Assembly: GCA_001898165.1 (NCBI GenBank)
Contig: MKTD01000066.1
Coordinates: 35,670-99,669 of the forward strand
Length of the DNA: 64,000 nt
Origin: Bacteroidia bacterium 43-41
GTDB lineage: Bacteria; Bacteroidota; Bacteroidia; Bacteroidales; Dysgonomonadaceae
Reading direction: 5' to 3'
Part shown: positions 1 to 8,205 of the stretch, piece by piece
Layout: each line of letters starts with the position of its first letter
Position numbering within the stretch: position 1 is the stretch's first letter
Program-made: the position numbers and the translations under genes
Notes under the pieces: generated by a model
Seen by the model: only the letters and a program-made list of their open reading frames with translations
Database searches by the model: none
What the model was told of the DNA's origin: nothing

Positions 1-558
1 CAGGCAGGCATAATGATTTCGGTATTGGGAGCCAGCCTATCGTGGATTCTACTGTCGGTGGAAACAATGTACGCCGCTGCACGGGAGGGCGTTATGCCCA
101 AAATCCTGGCGAAAGTCAACAAAAAGCAGACACCCGTCAACGCGCTGTTGCTCACGCAACTTTTCACGCAATTGTTCCTGCTGTCGATTCTGTCTCCCGC
201 GCTCAACGAAACCTATCTTGCAGCCATCACCATCGGCACCACCATGGTTCTTATTCCTTACCTGCTCTCATCGCTCTACGCCGTGAAAGTCTCTTTCGGA
301 GGCCGGCACGAGAAAAGCATCTATAAGCTCATTGCTATTCTCGGAACGCTTTACGCTGTGTATGTCATCTACGCCGTAGGAATAAAATACCTCTTTTTGT
401 CCATTATTTTCTATGCTATCGGAGCTTTCGTCTTCCTGAAGGGAAGGCAAGAACAAAAACAAAAGCCCAAACAGTGGGAATGGGCTTTTATACTGATACT
501 GATTGCTGCGGCAATCACTCTTACGGTTTTAATCCTGACCGGAAAAATCGTCATCTGA
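1..558 (+). CDS. APC-family amino acid permease, C-terminal part (cut by window edge)
   Basis: This is the C-terminal end of an inner-membrane amino acid/polyamine antiporter. The frame is open to base 1, so the ATG at 13 is an internal methionine and the gene begins outside the window. The visible 185 or so residues hold about five hydrophobic segments, and the stretch AAREGVMPKILAKVNKKQTP is the cytoplasmic loop motif seen in the basic amino acid/polyamine antiporter branch (ArcD/AdiC-like). That branch usually exchanges arginine, ornithine, lysine or related amines. The substrate here is inferred from family resemblance only. The gene ends 1 bp before the convergent TonB receptor. Confidence 0.85.
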   Translation, partial: QAGIMISVLGASLSWILLSVETMYAAAREGVMPKILAKVNKKQTPVNALLLTQLFTQLFLLSILSPALNETYLAAITIGTTMVLIPYLLSSLYAVKVSFGGRHEKSIYKLIAILGTLYAVYVIYAVGIKYLFLSIIFYAIGAFVFLKGRQEQKQKPKQWEWAFILILIAAAITLTVLILTGKIVI

Positions 559-559
559 T

Positions 560-2947
560 TTATCGGTTTAAGGTATATCGCACGGTTGCGCCAAAACGCA
601 CAGGATATCCTCTCTGTACGTATGCATTCTCTTTACCGGTCATATCCGATGCCCTAAAATAGAATGAGTTGTACTTTTTATCAAACAGGTTCTTTCCCCA
701 GATCTCCAATCCAAAAGAACCTTTTTCAGCGGTAATGGTAGCATTGGTTAACCCGTAGAAAGGCTGGTAAGCCGAGTTATCTTCCGTCCAGTATATTTTT
801 CCGGCACCCGTGTATTGCATATTGGCAATTAGCCTGTCGATAAACGAACCGTATCTGAAATTATAGACGTAACTCGCCCCAACGCTCAAGGTATGTTGCG
901 GAGCAAACGGAATATAATTTCCCGAATAATCCACAGGGACTGTTTTTCCGTTCTCCCTTTTTTCGGTTTGATAGTTTTTGAACTTCGCATCGGCAAAACC
1001 GTATTCGGCAAATAAGGTAAAATTGCCGGTAGGATTATACCGCATGCTCAGTTCCGCACCTTGGCTGACCGATTTTCCGGCATTGGTAACAATACGGCCT
1101 GCCTGCCCCTGATCCACAAGTTGTATGATCTGAATATCATTCACTTTCGTGTAAAACAGCGCAAATGTCGTAGAGAGCCTTCTTCCGAACATCTCACAAC
1201 GTCCGCCCAGCTCATAGGTCCAGCTAATTTCTGGCGCATACGAAAGCTGCTCTTCAAGTGTGGGTGTCTGCACGTTAGCCGCCGGTGCAGCAGGCGCGCC
1301 ACCGCCACCGGGACGCGGCGGCATCATTTTCATAGCATTGCGCATCAACGATTCCATTAGCGAGTTTTGAAGCAACTTAGAGAAAGCCTGCTCGTTGTAT
1401 CCGCCTGTTTTATATCCTTTTGAAGCTGAAAGATAGACAAAAGCCGTTTCAACCGGTTGGTACTTCAGCGCTAATTTAGGCAAGACCTGCCCGAAATTTT
1501 TGCTGAAAGCGCCTTGCATGATGGTATCTCCGTTTACGGGTGTGCCCGGAACAGTGGGGGGCGCTTGTTTGGCGCGGAATTCTATGTTTGCACCCTTACT
1601 TTGGGTGAAGTAATCAATTTCGGCATGTTCGTAGTCGAACCGGATTCCGGCAGTCGCCGACAAGCCGTTCAACCCGAAAATATCCTGCAACGTAGATTGA
1701 TGGAACAATGCCAATCCGCTCAACGGCTTTTTATATACCCCGGGAAGATCAATTTGCTCTGTAGTATATTTCATCACGTAAGGAACGTTCGGATTGCCTG
1801 CAAGCGCATCAAAAACCGATTGCAATCCGGCTACTCCCTCTTTTTTTATAGAGACCGGCGTATCAATAGTGCGGTGGTCGTAAAATCCAAAGAGGCCTAC
1901 TACCCAGCGGTATTTGCCCTGGGTTTCCGACTTTAACGTGATCTCTTGGCTGACAGAATGTTGTGTTTGCTGCTGGCGGATGGAGAAAACCGATAACGGT
2001 GTATAATCCTGATCCATCTTCATATCGTCTTTCAAAAACTGGTATCCGGTCGTGGAGTTCAGGCTGAAGCCGTCACCCAGATATTGAAGCGAAAGCCCGT
2101 TCGTCACCAGATTTCTTTTGTATGACGACGGTTCATTGAAATTCACGGCTGTGGAATCTTCGTGCATATACGGAAATGCGCCTCCGGTTACGTAATCGTA
2201 ATTCCCGAAAAGTAACGCTTTGAAAGCAGGCGTGATCTCCCACTCCAGTTTAACCTTACCTCCTGCGTTTTCGGTCGCATCTACATTTTTTCCGGTATAG
2301 TTATTTATGAAATATCCGTCATCTTTCTGATAATAGGCCGCAACCGACAAGCCGAAATTATCGGATATCTTGCTGTAATTGGAGCCCTTCACGGAAAACT
2401 GTCCATAATTCCCGCCGCTCAGCATCAACGACGTACCCTGGAACGACAACGGCGAGAGCGTATAAATATTCACTATCCCGCCAATGGCATTTCTGCCGTA
2501 AAGTGTTCCCTGTGCTCCGCGCAGAACCTCGATACGCTGAATATCCTGAAATTCAAAATCGAATGCCGACGGATTGAAACTCGGCACATTATCTACATAC
2601 AAACTTACGGTTTGAGAACCTAACCTTGCCCCGATACCGCGAATATAGATAGGTGTTGAAACCTTGGATCCGTATGATGGAATAAAAAAGTTCGGAATCA
2701 CCCCGCTCAATTCGGGTAGTGATCCTATCTGGCTATTACTAAGCTGCTTTGGAGAAACAACTGAAACTGCCGTAGGCAAATTTTTCAATTGGTTGGTCTC
2801 TTTTACAGAAGAACTTACCACCACTTCGTCCAGATAATAGACTTTAAGCGTATCCTTGGGGTTGTCCTCTTTTTCCGGCTCAATATTCTTGGAGTACAAA
2901 ACAGATACCTGGATAATTGTCAGCAAAATAACTATTAATTTTTTCAT
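560..2947 (-). CDS. TonB-dependent outer membrane receptor
   Basis: A 795-residue TonB-dependent receptor for energy-driven uptake across the outer membrane. It has an N-terminal signal peptide, a TonB-box-like segment (LDEVVVSSS), a plug domain with the typical IEVLRGAQGTLYGRNAIGGI stretch near residues 135-155, and a 22-strand-type barrel ending in an aromatic-rich terminal strand (VRFGATVRYTLNR). It lacks the carboxypeptidase-regulatory domain of SusC proteins, so it resembles siderophore, cobalamin or metal receptors more than glycan receptors. One predicted loop holds a Met-rich then Pro/Gly/Ala-rich insert (MKMMPPRPGGGGAPAAPAAN). It is divergent from the radical-SAM/lipoprotein pair. 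The substrate is unknown. Confidence 0.9.
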   Translation of the reverse strand: MKKLIVILLTIIQVSVLYSKNIEPEKEDNPKDTLKVYYLDEVVVSSSVKETNQLKNLPTAVSVVSPKQLSNSQIGSLPELSGVIPNFFIPSYGSKVSTPIYIRGIGARLGSQTVSLYVDNVPSFNPSAFDFEFQDIQRIEVLRGAQGTLYGRNAIGGIVNIYTLSPLSFQGTSLMLSGGNYGQFSVKGSNYSKISDNFGLSVAAYYQKDDGYFINNYTGKNVDATENAGGKVKLEWEITPAFKALLFGNYDYVTGGAFPYMHEDSTAVNFNEPSSYKRNLVTNGLSLQYLGDGFSLNSTTGYQFLKDDMKMDQDYTPLSVFSIRQQQTQHSVSQEITLKSETQGKYRWVVGLFGFYDHRTIDTPVSIKKEGVAGLQSVFDALAGNPNVPYVMKYTTEQIDLPGVYKKPLSGLALFHQSTLQDIFGLNGLSATAGIRFDYEHAEIDYFTQSKGANIEFRAKQAPPTVPGTPVNGDTIMQGAFSKNFGQVLPKLALKYQPVETAFVYLSASKGYKTGGYNEQAFSKLLQNSLMESLMRNAMKMMPPRPGGGGAPAAPAANVQTPTLEEQLSYAPEISWTYELGGRCEMFGRRLSTTFALFYTKVNDIQIIQLVDQGQAGRIVTNAGKSVSQGAELSMRYNPTGNFTLFAEYGFADAKFKNYQTEKRENGKTVPVDYSGNYIPFAPQHTLSVGASYVYNFRYGSFIDRLIANMQYTGAGKIYWTEDNSAYQPFYGLTNATITAEKGSFGLEIWGKNLFDKKYNSFYFRASDMTGKENAYVQRGYPVRFGATVRYTLNR

Positions 2948-2990
2948 CGGATTAAAAATATTCTCTTAGAAACTATTTTGAATTATAACG

Positions 2991-3021
2991 CAAAGTAACA
3001 CGATATACAAGAATGAAACAA
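2991..3021 (-). promoter_or_regulatory. Candidate promoter of the TonB receptor
   Basis: On the minus strand a TTG (3021-3019) is followed after 20 bp by TTACTTTG (2998-2991), one base from the Bacteroidetes -7 consensus TAnnTTTG. It lies about 45 bp upstream of the receptor start codon. The match is by eye only. Confidence 0.4.
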
Positions 3022-3197
3022 TCACCACAAATAGTGATATTTTTCATTAATCGGGATAAAATCGCAAAAAAATGTATGTTTTTCTGAAAATATTTTGATT
3101 TTGATGCAACGTTTTTGCGTTTTTTTCATCTATTAAAATATAGTTTCGTTTTTACCAAAACTAAAAAACAGTCTCTAAGACTAAAAATTAATGGAAC

Positions 3198-3662
3198 ATG
3201 AAAAGAATTGCATTTACTACCTACGCTAAAATTATTGCCTGGATTTTGGGAATTTTGGGATTCGCCTCCTCTTGCGAGATCCCTGGTCTGGTCGAATACG
3301 GAACCCCTTCGGCCGATTATGTGGTAAAGGGAAAAGTTACCGACAAAGCCACCCAACAACCCCTGAAAAACATGGCAGTCATCCACAAATCGGACACATC
3401 ACCCTACGGGAACGATACCGTAAGAACAAACGCCGAAGGGAGTTACGAACTGAAATTCACCTCCTTTCCTTACCGCTCCGAAAATATGATCGTCTATGCA
3501 TCGGATTTAGACGGTGAAGAAAACGGTTTGTACAAGTCGGATACCCTGCGGATAAAAGCATCGGAGCTGAGACAGACAGCGAAAAAACGGGGTTGGTACG
3601 CGGGCACGTTTGAAAAAACCGGGGCTGATTTCACGCTAAACAAATCAAGCGAAAAAGAATGA
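3198..3662 (+). CDS. Lipoprotein of the radical-SAM/lipoprotein system
   Basis: A 154-residue exported lipoprotein: N-terminal hydrophobic segment, then a lipobox-like ASSC with the lipidated cysteine near residue 26, then a compact domain with the carboxypeptidase-regulatory-like pattern VKGKVTDKATQQPLKNMAV and NAEGSYELKF. It resembles the Bacteroidetes family described as the lipoprotein partner of a dedicated radical SAM enzyme (rSAM/lipoprotein system). Its stop overlaps the start of that enzyme by 4 bp (ATGA), which indicates translational coupling. The only cysteine is the lipobox one, so any enzyme modification would have to target another residue. The function of the pair is not known; the partnership is inferred from adjacency and family. 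Confidence 0.8.
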   Translation: MKRIAFTTYAKIIAWILGILGFASSCEIPGLVEYGTPSADYVVKGKVTDKATQQPLKNMAVIHKSDTSPYGNDTVRTNAEGSYELKFTSFPYRSENMIVYASDLDGEENGLYKSDTLRIKASELRQTAKKRGWYAGTFEKTGADFTLNKSSEKE

Positions 3663-4783
3663 ATCTTCAGAAAAACATACTGCTTTCGCTCTATCAAGAG
3701 CATAAAAAGGCACAGGCTAAACTACACAAGCTCAACTATCTGTTTTGGGAGTGCACGCTACGCTGCAACTTCAACTGCGTACACTGCGGGAGCGACTGCA
3801 CCAGGGAGAACATTGTCCCCGATATGCCGAAGGAAGACTTCCTGCAAATCCTGTCCGATATCCGTCCTCACGTAGATCCGCACAAAACAATGATCGTGCT
3901 CACCGGCGGTGAGCCGCTTGTGCGTAAAGACCTGGAGGAGGTGGGGAGAGAGATTTACAAAATGGAATATCCGTGGGGATTTGTCACCAACGGCTGGGGG
4001 CTATCGCAAGAGCGGCTCGATGCGCTTCTCCATGCCGGACTGCGCTCCGTAACGGTTAGTTTGGACGGATATACCGAAGCGTCGCACGAGTGGTTTCGCG
4101 GCAAAAAAGGATCGTGGCTCAGGGCGTTGAACGCCATCTCACGGGTAGCAGGCACACCGGGCCTGGTGTATGACGTGGTTACGTGCGTCAATAAAAAGAA
4201 TATCGATGACCTCCGCAACTTAAAGTCGATGCTTATCTCATTGGAAGTAAAGCATTGGCGGTTGTTTACCGTTTTTCCGAAAGGAAGGGCCAAAGACAAT
4301 CCGCTGTTGAAATTATCCACTCATGAATTTGTACAAATGATGGAGTTCATCCGGGAGACCCGGGAAGAAGGAAAAATCAATGTCTCCTACGGGTGTGAAG
4401 GTTATCTGGCCGACTACGAAATGGAAGTGCGTGACGCTCCCTTTTTTTGTCAGGCAGGCGTTCATATTGCATCGGTGTTGGCAAACGGAGATATCAGCGC
4501 GTGTCCCAGCCTTCGGGGCGATTATATTCAAGGCAACATTTATAAAGACGATTTCTGGGCCGTATGGAACACCCGTTATCAGGTGATGCGCGACCGCCGA
4601 TGGACAAAAACAGGGAAATGCGCCACGTGTAAATCCTATAAATTCTGTCAGGGAAACGGATTACACCTCCGGGACGAAAAAACGGGCGAGTTGCTGCATT
4701 GCCACTTGGAGATGATGGGACAACTACAACCTCAAATAAAACGAAGGAGCGTCCTCTCAAAAGCCGTGAGTTTTTTCACCTGA
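3659..4783 (+). CDS. Radical SAM/SPASM enzyme of the rSAM/lipoprotein system
   Basis: A 374-residue radical SAM protein. The cluster-binding CX3CX2C motif is at residues 36-43 within CTLRCNFNCVHCGSDC, followed by the SAM-binding TGGEPL. The C-terminal third carries a SPASM-like cysteine set (FFCQAG, ISACPSL, GKCATCKSYKFCQGNG), expected to hold auxiliary iron-sulfur clusters, as in enzymes that modify peptides or proteins. It overlaps the lipoprotein gene by 4 bp, so that lipoprotein is the obvious candidate substrate or partner. A cytoplasmic enzyme would have to act before the lipoprotein is exported. The chemistry is unknown. A palindromic repeat begins 3 bp after the stop codon. Confidence 0.88.
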   Translation: MNLQKNILLSLYQEHKKAQAKLHKLNYLFWECTLRCNFNCVHCGSDCTRENIVPDMPKEDFLQILSDIRPHVDPHKTMIVLTGGEPLVRKDLEEVGREIYKMEYPWGFVTNGWGLSQERLDALLHAGLRSVTVSLDGYTEASHEWFRGKKGSWLRALNAISRVAGTPGLVYDVVTCVNKKNIDDLRNLKSMLISLEVKHWRLFTVFPKGRAKDNPLLKLSTHEFVQMMEFIRETREEGKINVSYGCEGYLADYEMEVRDAPFFCQAGVHIASVLANGDISACPSLRGDYIQGNIYKDDFWAVWNTRYQVMRDRRWTKTGKCATCKSYKFCQGNGLHLRDEKTGELLHCHLEMMGQLQPQIKRRSVLSKAVSFFT

Positions 4784-4786
4784 TTT

Positions 4787-4919
4787 AACTTTTGCAAGCT
4801 ATAGGATTGCGACTAAATCGTTCACTGAAGTTAGACTATTGCTCGCCGTGGCATAATGCAAGTAAACTTGCCTTCTGTTCATTAGTCGCATGCACTATCC
4901 GAGGAAACATGCGAAAGTT
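4787..4919. repeat. Palindromic intergenic repeat, copy A (short form)
   Basis: This 133-bp element starts AACTTTTGCAAG and ends ATGCGAAAGTT, so its ends are near-perfect inverted repeats of one another. It shares its first about 33 bp and last about 35 bp with copies B (6814-7021) and C (11249-11457), but the middle is different and shorter. It begins 3 bp after the radical SAM stop codon. No coding potential is seen. Confidence 0.8.
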
Positions 4920-4965
4920 CAATACTGATTGGAATTGAACCCAAATGTCTTTTCTTTGTTATAAA

Positions 4966-5099
4966 GTTTAAGGTTCAAGGTTTAAAGTTCAAGGTTTTTC
5001 ACTTTTAGCTCTTTTGTCTTGGTTCTTGGCTCTTGATTCTTGGCTCTTGATTCTTTTGTCTTGGTTCTTGGCTCTTGATTCTTGGCTCTAAAAGTCTTA
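4966..5099 (+). repeat. T-rich low-complexity repeat (GGTTCAAGG / GGCTCTTGATTCTT)
   Basis: The stretch begins with GGTTCAAGG-like units and continues with tandem units of GGTTCTTGGCTCTTGATTCTT in imperfect array, ending CTAAAAGTCT just before the pncA start. A diverged version with the same order of parts lies at 47147-47279, directly before argF'. Together with copy A this accounts for the 321-bp gene-free gap. Function unknown; slippage and horizontal spread within the genome are both possible. Confidence 0.7.
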
Positions 5100-5104
5100 C
5101 AACA

Positions 5105-5647
5105 ATGAAAAAAGCATTATTAATAGTGGATGTTCAGAACGACTTTTGTCCGGGTGGCGCACTGGGGGTGAAGGAGGGGGACCAGGTTGTCCCTGTCATT
5201 AACAGCATTATCGACAGGTTCGACTTTGTCATTTCATCACAAGACTGGCATCCCGAAGGGTCTGTTCATTTCGAGAAGTGGCCTCCACACTGCATCGCCC
5301 ATACACGAGGCGCCGATTTTCATCCCGGTCTGAAAACGGAAAAGATCGGCCTTAAGTTACGAAAAGGGACTGCCGACAAAGACGATGGTTATTCCGCTTT
5401 CGAAGCCACCAACGTTTCCTTTTCCGATTTTCTCCGCGACAACAAAATTACAGACCTGTATATCTGCGGTCTGGCAACCGATTATTGCGTAAAAGCATCC
5501 GCTCTCGACGCGATCAATCAAGGTTTCCATACATTTGTGATTACCGATGCCATAAAACCCGTAAACGTGAATCCGGGCGACGACAAGAAGGCATTAGACG
5601 AAATGTATCAGAACGGATGCGTGCTGTTGGAGTCGGACGACCTCTGA
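5105..5647 (+). CDS. pncA: Isochorismatase-fold amidohydrolase, probable nicotinamidase
   Basis: A 180-residue cytoplasmic cysteine hydrolase that probably converts nicotinamide to nicotinate for NAD salvage. The family triad is visible as D9 (LLIVDVQNDF), K87 (LRKGT) and C128 (GLATDYCVKASALDA), with the metal ligands D47, H49 and H55 in SSQDWHPEGSVHF. The ORF track starts at 5075, but the ATG at 5105 gives the family-typical N terminus MKKALLIVDVQNDF. Its 3' end overlaps the convergent epimerase gene by 40 bp. Other isochorismatase-family activities cannot be excluded, but the metal-site pattern favours nicotinamidase/pyrazinamidase. Confidence 0.88.
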   Translation: MKKALLIVDVQNDFCPGGALGVKEGDQVVPVINSIIDRFDFVISSQDWHPEGSVHFEKWPPHCIAHTRGADFHPGLKTEKIGLKLRKGTADKDDGYSAFEATNVSFSDFLRDNKITDLYICGLATDYCVKASALDAINQGFHTFVITDAIKPVNVNPGDDKKALDEMYQNGCVLLESDDL

Positions 5648-6771
5648 TTGGGTTTCACTCCGATGCCCGGCAAATCGCTTGCGATCATCTTGCCATTCTG
5701 TAACTGTGCCCCGTCAAAGCAATCGTTAGCGATAAGTAAAGCGCCGTCCAAGTCGGCAAAATCCATTCCCGCATAGAGTTGCGAAGCAGCAGAAATGGCG
5801 CACGACGTTTCCGTCATACATCCCATCATCACCTTCATCCCCAACGCTTCAGCAAGATTTCTCATTTTCCACGCCTCACGCATACCGGTACATTTCATCA
5901 GCTTGATGTTGATGCCCGAGAACACGCCTTTCAACCGTTCTATATCGGTTAACCGTTGAAGCGACTCGTCAGCAAAAATAGGCAACGGACTCTCTTCCGT
6001 CAGTCGGGCAATATTGTCTAAATCCAGCTTCGGCATTGGCTGTTCTACCATCACTATGCCCTTCTCTTTCAGCCAATGAATCATATCCAGCGCCTGATGA
6101 CGGTCTTTCCAACCCTGATTGGCATCCACCGCCAACGGCAGTGCGGTAACGGAACGGATAGCTTCAATCATCCGTTTATCGTCCGGGCCGCCTACTTTTA
6201 CTTTTAATATATTGAAACGCCCCAGCGCTTCGCGCGTTTTTTCACGCACCACATCATCCGTATCGATACCTATGGTGAAAGTAGTGTCGGGAACATTTGT
6301 TTTGTCAAGCCCGTACATCTTATACCATGGCGAGCCGATAATTTTCCCGGCTAAATCATGTAAAGCTATATCCACGGAAGCTTTGGCAGCCGTATTGTTA
6401 ATCGCAATACCATCCACATATTCCAAAATCTCATCCAGATGCGTAGGGTCGGAGAAGGCGGACAAATCAATCTTTTTCAGGAACTCGATAACCGAGGCCT
6501 GCGTTTCACCCAAATAAGGGGGAAGTGAGGCTTCGCCGTAACCGGTCAATCCATCGTATTCGATCCTTGTGAGCACAACCGGCGTGGTTGTGCGGGAAAA
6601 CCCCGATATGGTAAACGTGTGGCGGAGTTCAAGGTCATAAGGTGTCCATGATAATTTCATTTTGGAAGAGCTGTTTTTGGGTTTATGTTGTGAAAAAACG
6701 GGCGGTACAGTCAGAAATGCTGCTGCCATTGCCGATGTTTTGAGAAAATCCCGTCTGTTTTGATTCATCAT
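5608..6771 (-). CDS. Enolase-superfamily dipeptide epimerase (L-Ala-D/L-Glu type)
   Basis: A 387-residue enolase-superfamily enzyme of the muconate-lactonising subgroup. The acid/base KVK (FNILKVKVGG), the metal ligands in AVDANQG, VMVEQPMP and FADES, and the second lysine region (INIKLMKCTG) are all present. The set fits the L-Ala-D/L-Glu epimerases that recycle murein dipeptides. The N terminus carries a twin-arginine-like signal, RRDFLKTSAMAAAFLTVPP, so the enzyme is predicted to be exported, unlike E. coli YcjG. Upstream on the same strand lies an NlpC/P60 peptidase that could release the dipeptide substrate. The last 40 bp overlap the convergent pncA. Exact dipeptide preference is not determined. 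Confidence 0.87.
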   Translation of the reverse strand: MMNQNRRDFLKTSAMAAAFLTVPPVFSQHKPKNSSSKMKLSWTPYDLELRHTFTISGFSRTTTPVVLTRIEYDGLTGYGEASLPPYLGETQASVIEFLKKIDLSAFSDPTHLDEILEYVDGIAINNTAAKASVDIALHDLAGKIIGSPWYKMYGLDKTNVPDTTFTIGIDTDDVVREKTREALGRFNILKVKVGGPDDKRMIEAIRSVTALPLAVDANQGWKDRHQALDMIHWLKEKGIVMVEQPMPKLDLDNIARLTEESPLPIFADESLQRLTDIERLKGVFSGINIKLMKCTGMREAWKMRNLAEALGMKVMMGCMTETSCAISAASQLYAGMDFADLDGALLIANDCFDGAQLQNGKMIASDLPGIGVKPNQRSSDSNSTHPF

Positions 6772-6813
6772 CTTTAATCGTCTTTAATAGATAAATAGCC
6801 GTTTTATTTACTA

Positions 6814-7021
6814 AACTTTCGCAAGTTATATGATTGCGACTAAATCATCGTCTGACGATATTTTACGACCCATCCTCGCTCACGTCACTAAAAGAGTAGA
6901 ACTCGCTTCGCTCAAACAACTACTCTTTTTTTACGTTCATCGTGAGCCATGGGTACCCCGTAAAACATCTAAAGGCCTCTGCTTTAGCCGCATGCAATGT
7001 CCGAGAAAACATGCGAAAGTT
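6814..7021. repeat. Palindromic intergenic repeat, copy B
   Basis: A 208-bp element with inverted ends (AACTTTCGCAAG at the left, CATGCGAAAGTT at the right). It contains a small palindrome ATCGTCTGACGAT and an internal hairpin, AAAAGAGTAG (6890-6899) paired with CTACTCTTTT (from 6920) followed by T residues, which looks like an intrinsic terminator. It is roughly 85% identical to copy C by eye. It lies between the peptidase and epimerase genes, with its right end 5 bp from the peptidase stop codon. Confidence 0.85.
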
Positions 7022-7026
7022 GAATT

Positions 7027-8205
7027 TTATTTATAAAATACGCTCTCGGAAATGGCTTCAATGCCTTTTGTATTTACTTCACCAATTATTCTTTTGGCAC
7101 GCAGATAACGATGGGTATTGTATTTGTCAAAAAGCGGATCTACCGGATCAAGACTGCCTATTTGAATATAATCGGAGGCATGGATGAAGCGTTTATTTCC
7201 GATATAAATAGCTACATGAACAACCCTCTCTTTCGGATTTTCCTTTGTCGCTTTCGTTCCGAAAAAAAGCAGATCGCCCGGTTGTAATTTCGAAAAATCT
7301 CCGGTTTCATCCACCAGCTTTCCGGTCAACGCCTGTTGCGAAGCATCGCGTTGGAGGATAACTCCGTGGAGAAAATAGACTAACTTGGTGAATCCACTGC
7401 AATCCAGCCCTTTGGATGAAGCTCCGCCCCAAACGTAAGGAATCCCCATAAATTGTTTGGCGGTCTTCACTATACTTTCCTGCGTAAACTCAATATCTTC
7501 CAACCACTTCTTCAGCTCTTCGACCTCGGATTTTTGTATGTACGCCTCACGCCCGTCGGGATACGTTACCTGATAAAACCTACCTTTCGCTCCTCTCAAA
7601 ACCAACATATCCCCGATCACCAAATTGGAAACCGTCTGCGATTTAACATCAGCTTCTTCATAAGAGAGTGCATACAAGCCCGTTACCACAACCTTCGGTT
7701 TTTTGTTGTATTCGTGCAACTCCGCCTCAGTCATTGTCTTTATAGCATCCGAAACCCACCCGATGTATCCTTCCGGTGTCTGCACGCGTCGCCAGCCGCC
7801 TTTTTTATCCAACAATTTTACTGGCATCCCCAGCAGGGCTTCCGATACTGTTTCACTGCCGTACGAGTTGCCCAAGTGCAGCTTCTCTACCGAGTTGTAA
7901 ATCACACCCCATTTTTTTTCGCCAATCACGTCATCGGGCAACAGCCGGATACCGTTTTTAACAAGCCTCGCCATTTTTTCCGCCTCCGATACTATCTCCT
8001 GATAGGCGGCCTTACTGGTGGCTTCGCCTTTAAGAACGAGAGTATCTGAATGTTGCGATGCCGTCACATCAAAAACCTCTACCCGCCTGTCGGGTGCATA
8101 TTTCTCCTTAACCGTTTGTATAATATGCTGCATATCTCTGTTTTGAGCCATAAGATATAACGTTGAAAATATCCATAAAAGGAATAAAGAAGTTGCTTTT
8201 CTCAT
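7027..8205 (-). CDS. Exported NlpC/P60 murein peptidase with SH3 domains
   Basis: A 392-residue secreted endopeptidase predicted to cut murein peptides, probably at the gamma-D-Glu to diamino acid bond. After a signal peptide (LFLLWIFSTLYLMAQ) come bacterial SH3-type segments (about residues 90-235) and then the C-terminal NlpC/P60 domain, with the catalytic cysteine in GLDCSGFTKLV, the histidine in VVHVAIYIG and the third residue region in FIHASDYI. The length and order match the Bacteroidales peptidases that recycle cell-wall fragments. The dipeptide epimerase follows on the same strand, with repeat copy B between them, so the two may form one pathway. Confidence 0.88.
   Translation of the reverse strand: MRKATSLFLLWIFSTLYLMAQNRDMQHIIQTVKEKYAPDRRVEVFDVTASQHSDTLVLKGEATSKAAYQEIVSEAEKMARLVKNGIRLLPDDVIGEKKWGVIYNSVEKLHLGNSYGSETVSEALLGMPVKLLDKKGGWRRVQTPEGYIGWVSDAIKTMTEAELHEYNKKPKVVVTGLYALSYEEADVKSQTVSNLVIGDMLVLRGAKGRFYQVTYPDGREAYIQKSEVEELKKWLEDIEFTQESIVKTAKQFMGIPYVWGGASSKGLDCSGFTKLVYFLHGVILQRDASQQALTGKLVDETGDFSKLQPGDLLFFGTKATKENPKERVVHVAIYIGNKRFIHASDYIQIGSLDPVDPLFDKYNTHRYLRAKRIIGEVNTKGIEAISESVFYK

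Noticed and set aside
4966-5099. CRISPR array
   Set aside because: The T-rich repeat has irregular units and no unique spacers of constant length, and no cas genes are present.
7453-8049. 198-aa ORF on the plus strand inside the NlpC/P60 peptidase gene
   Set aside because: It is the antisense shadow of a well-supported gene, with no family motifs and an unusual Cys/Phe/Arg-rich composition.
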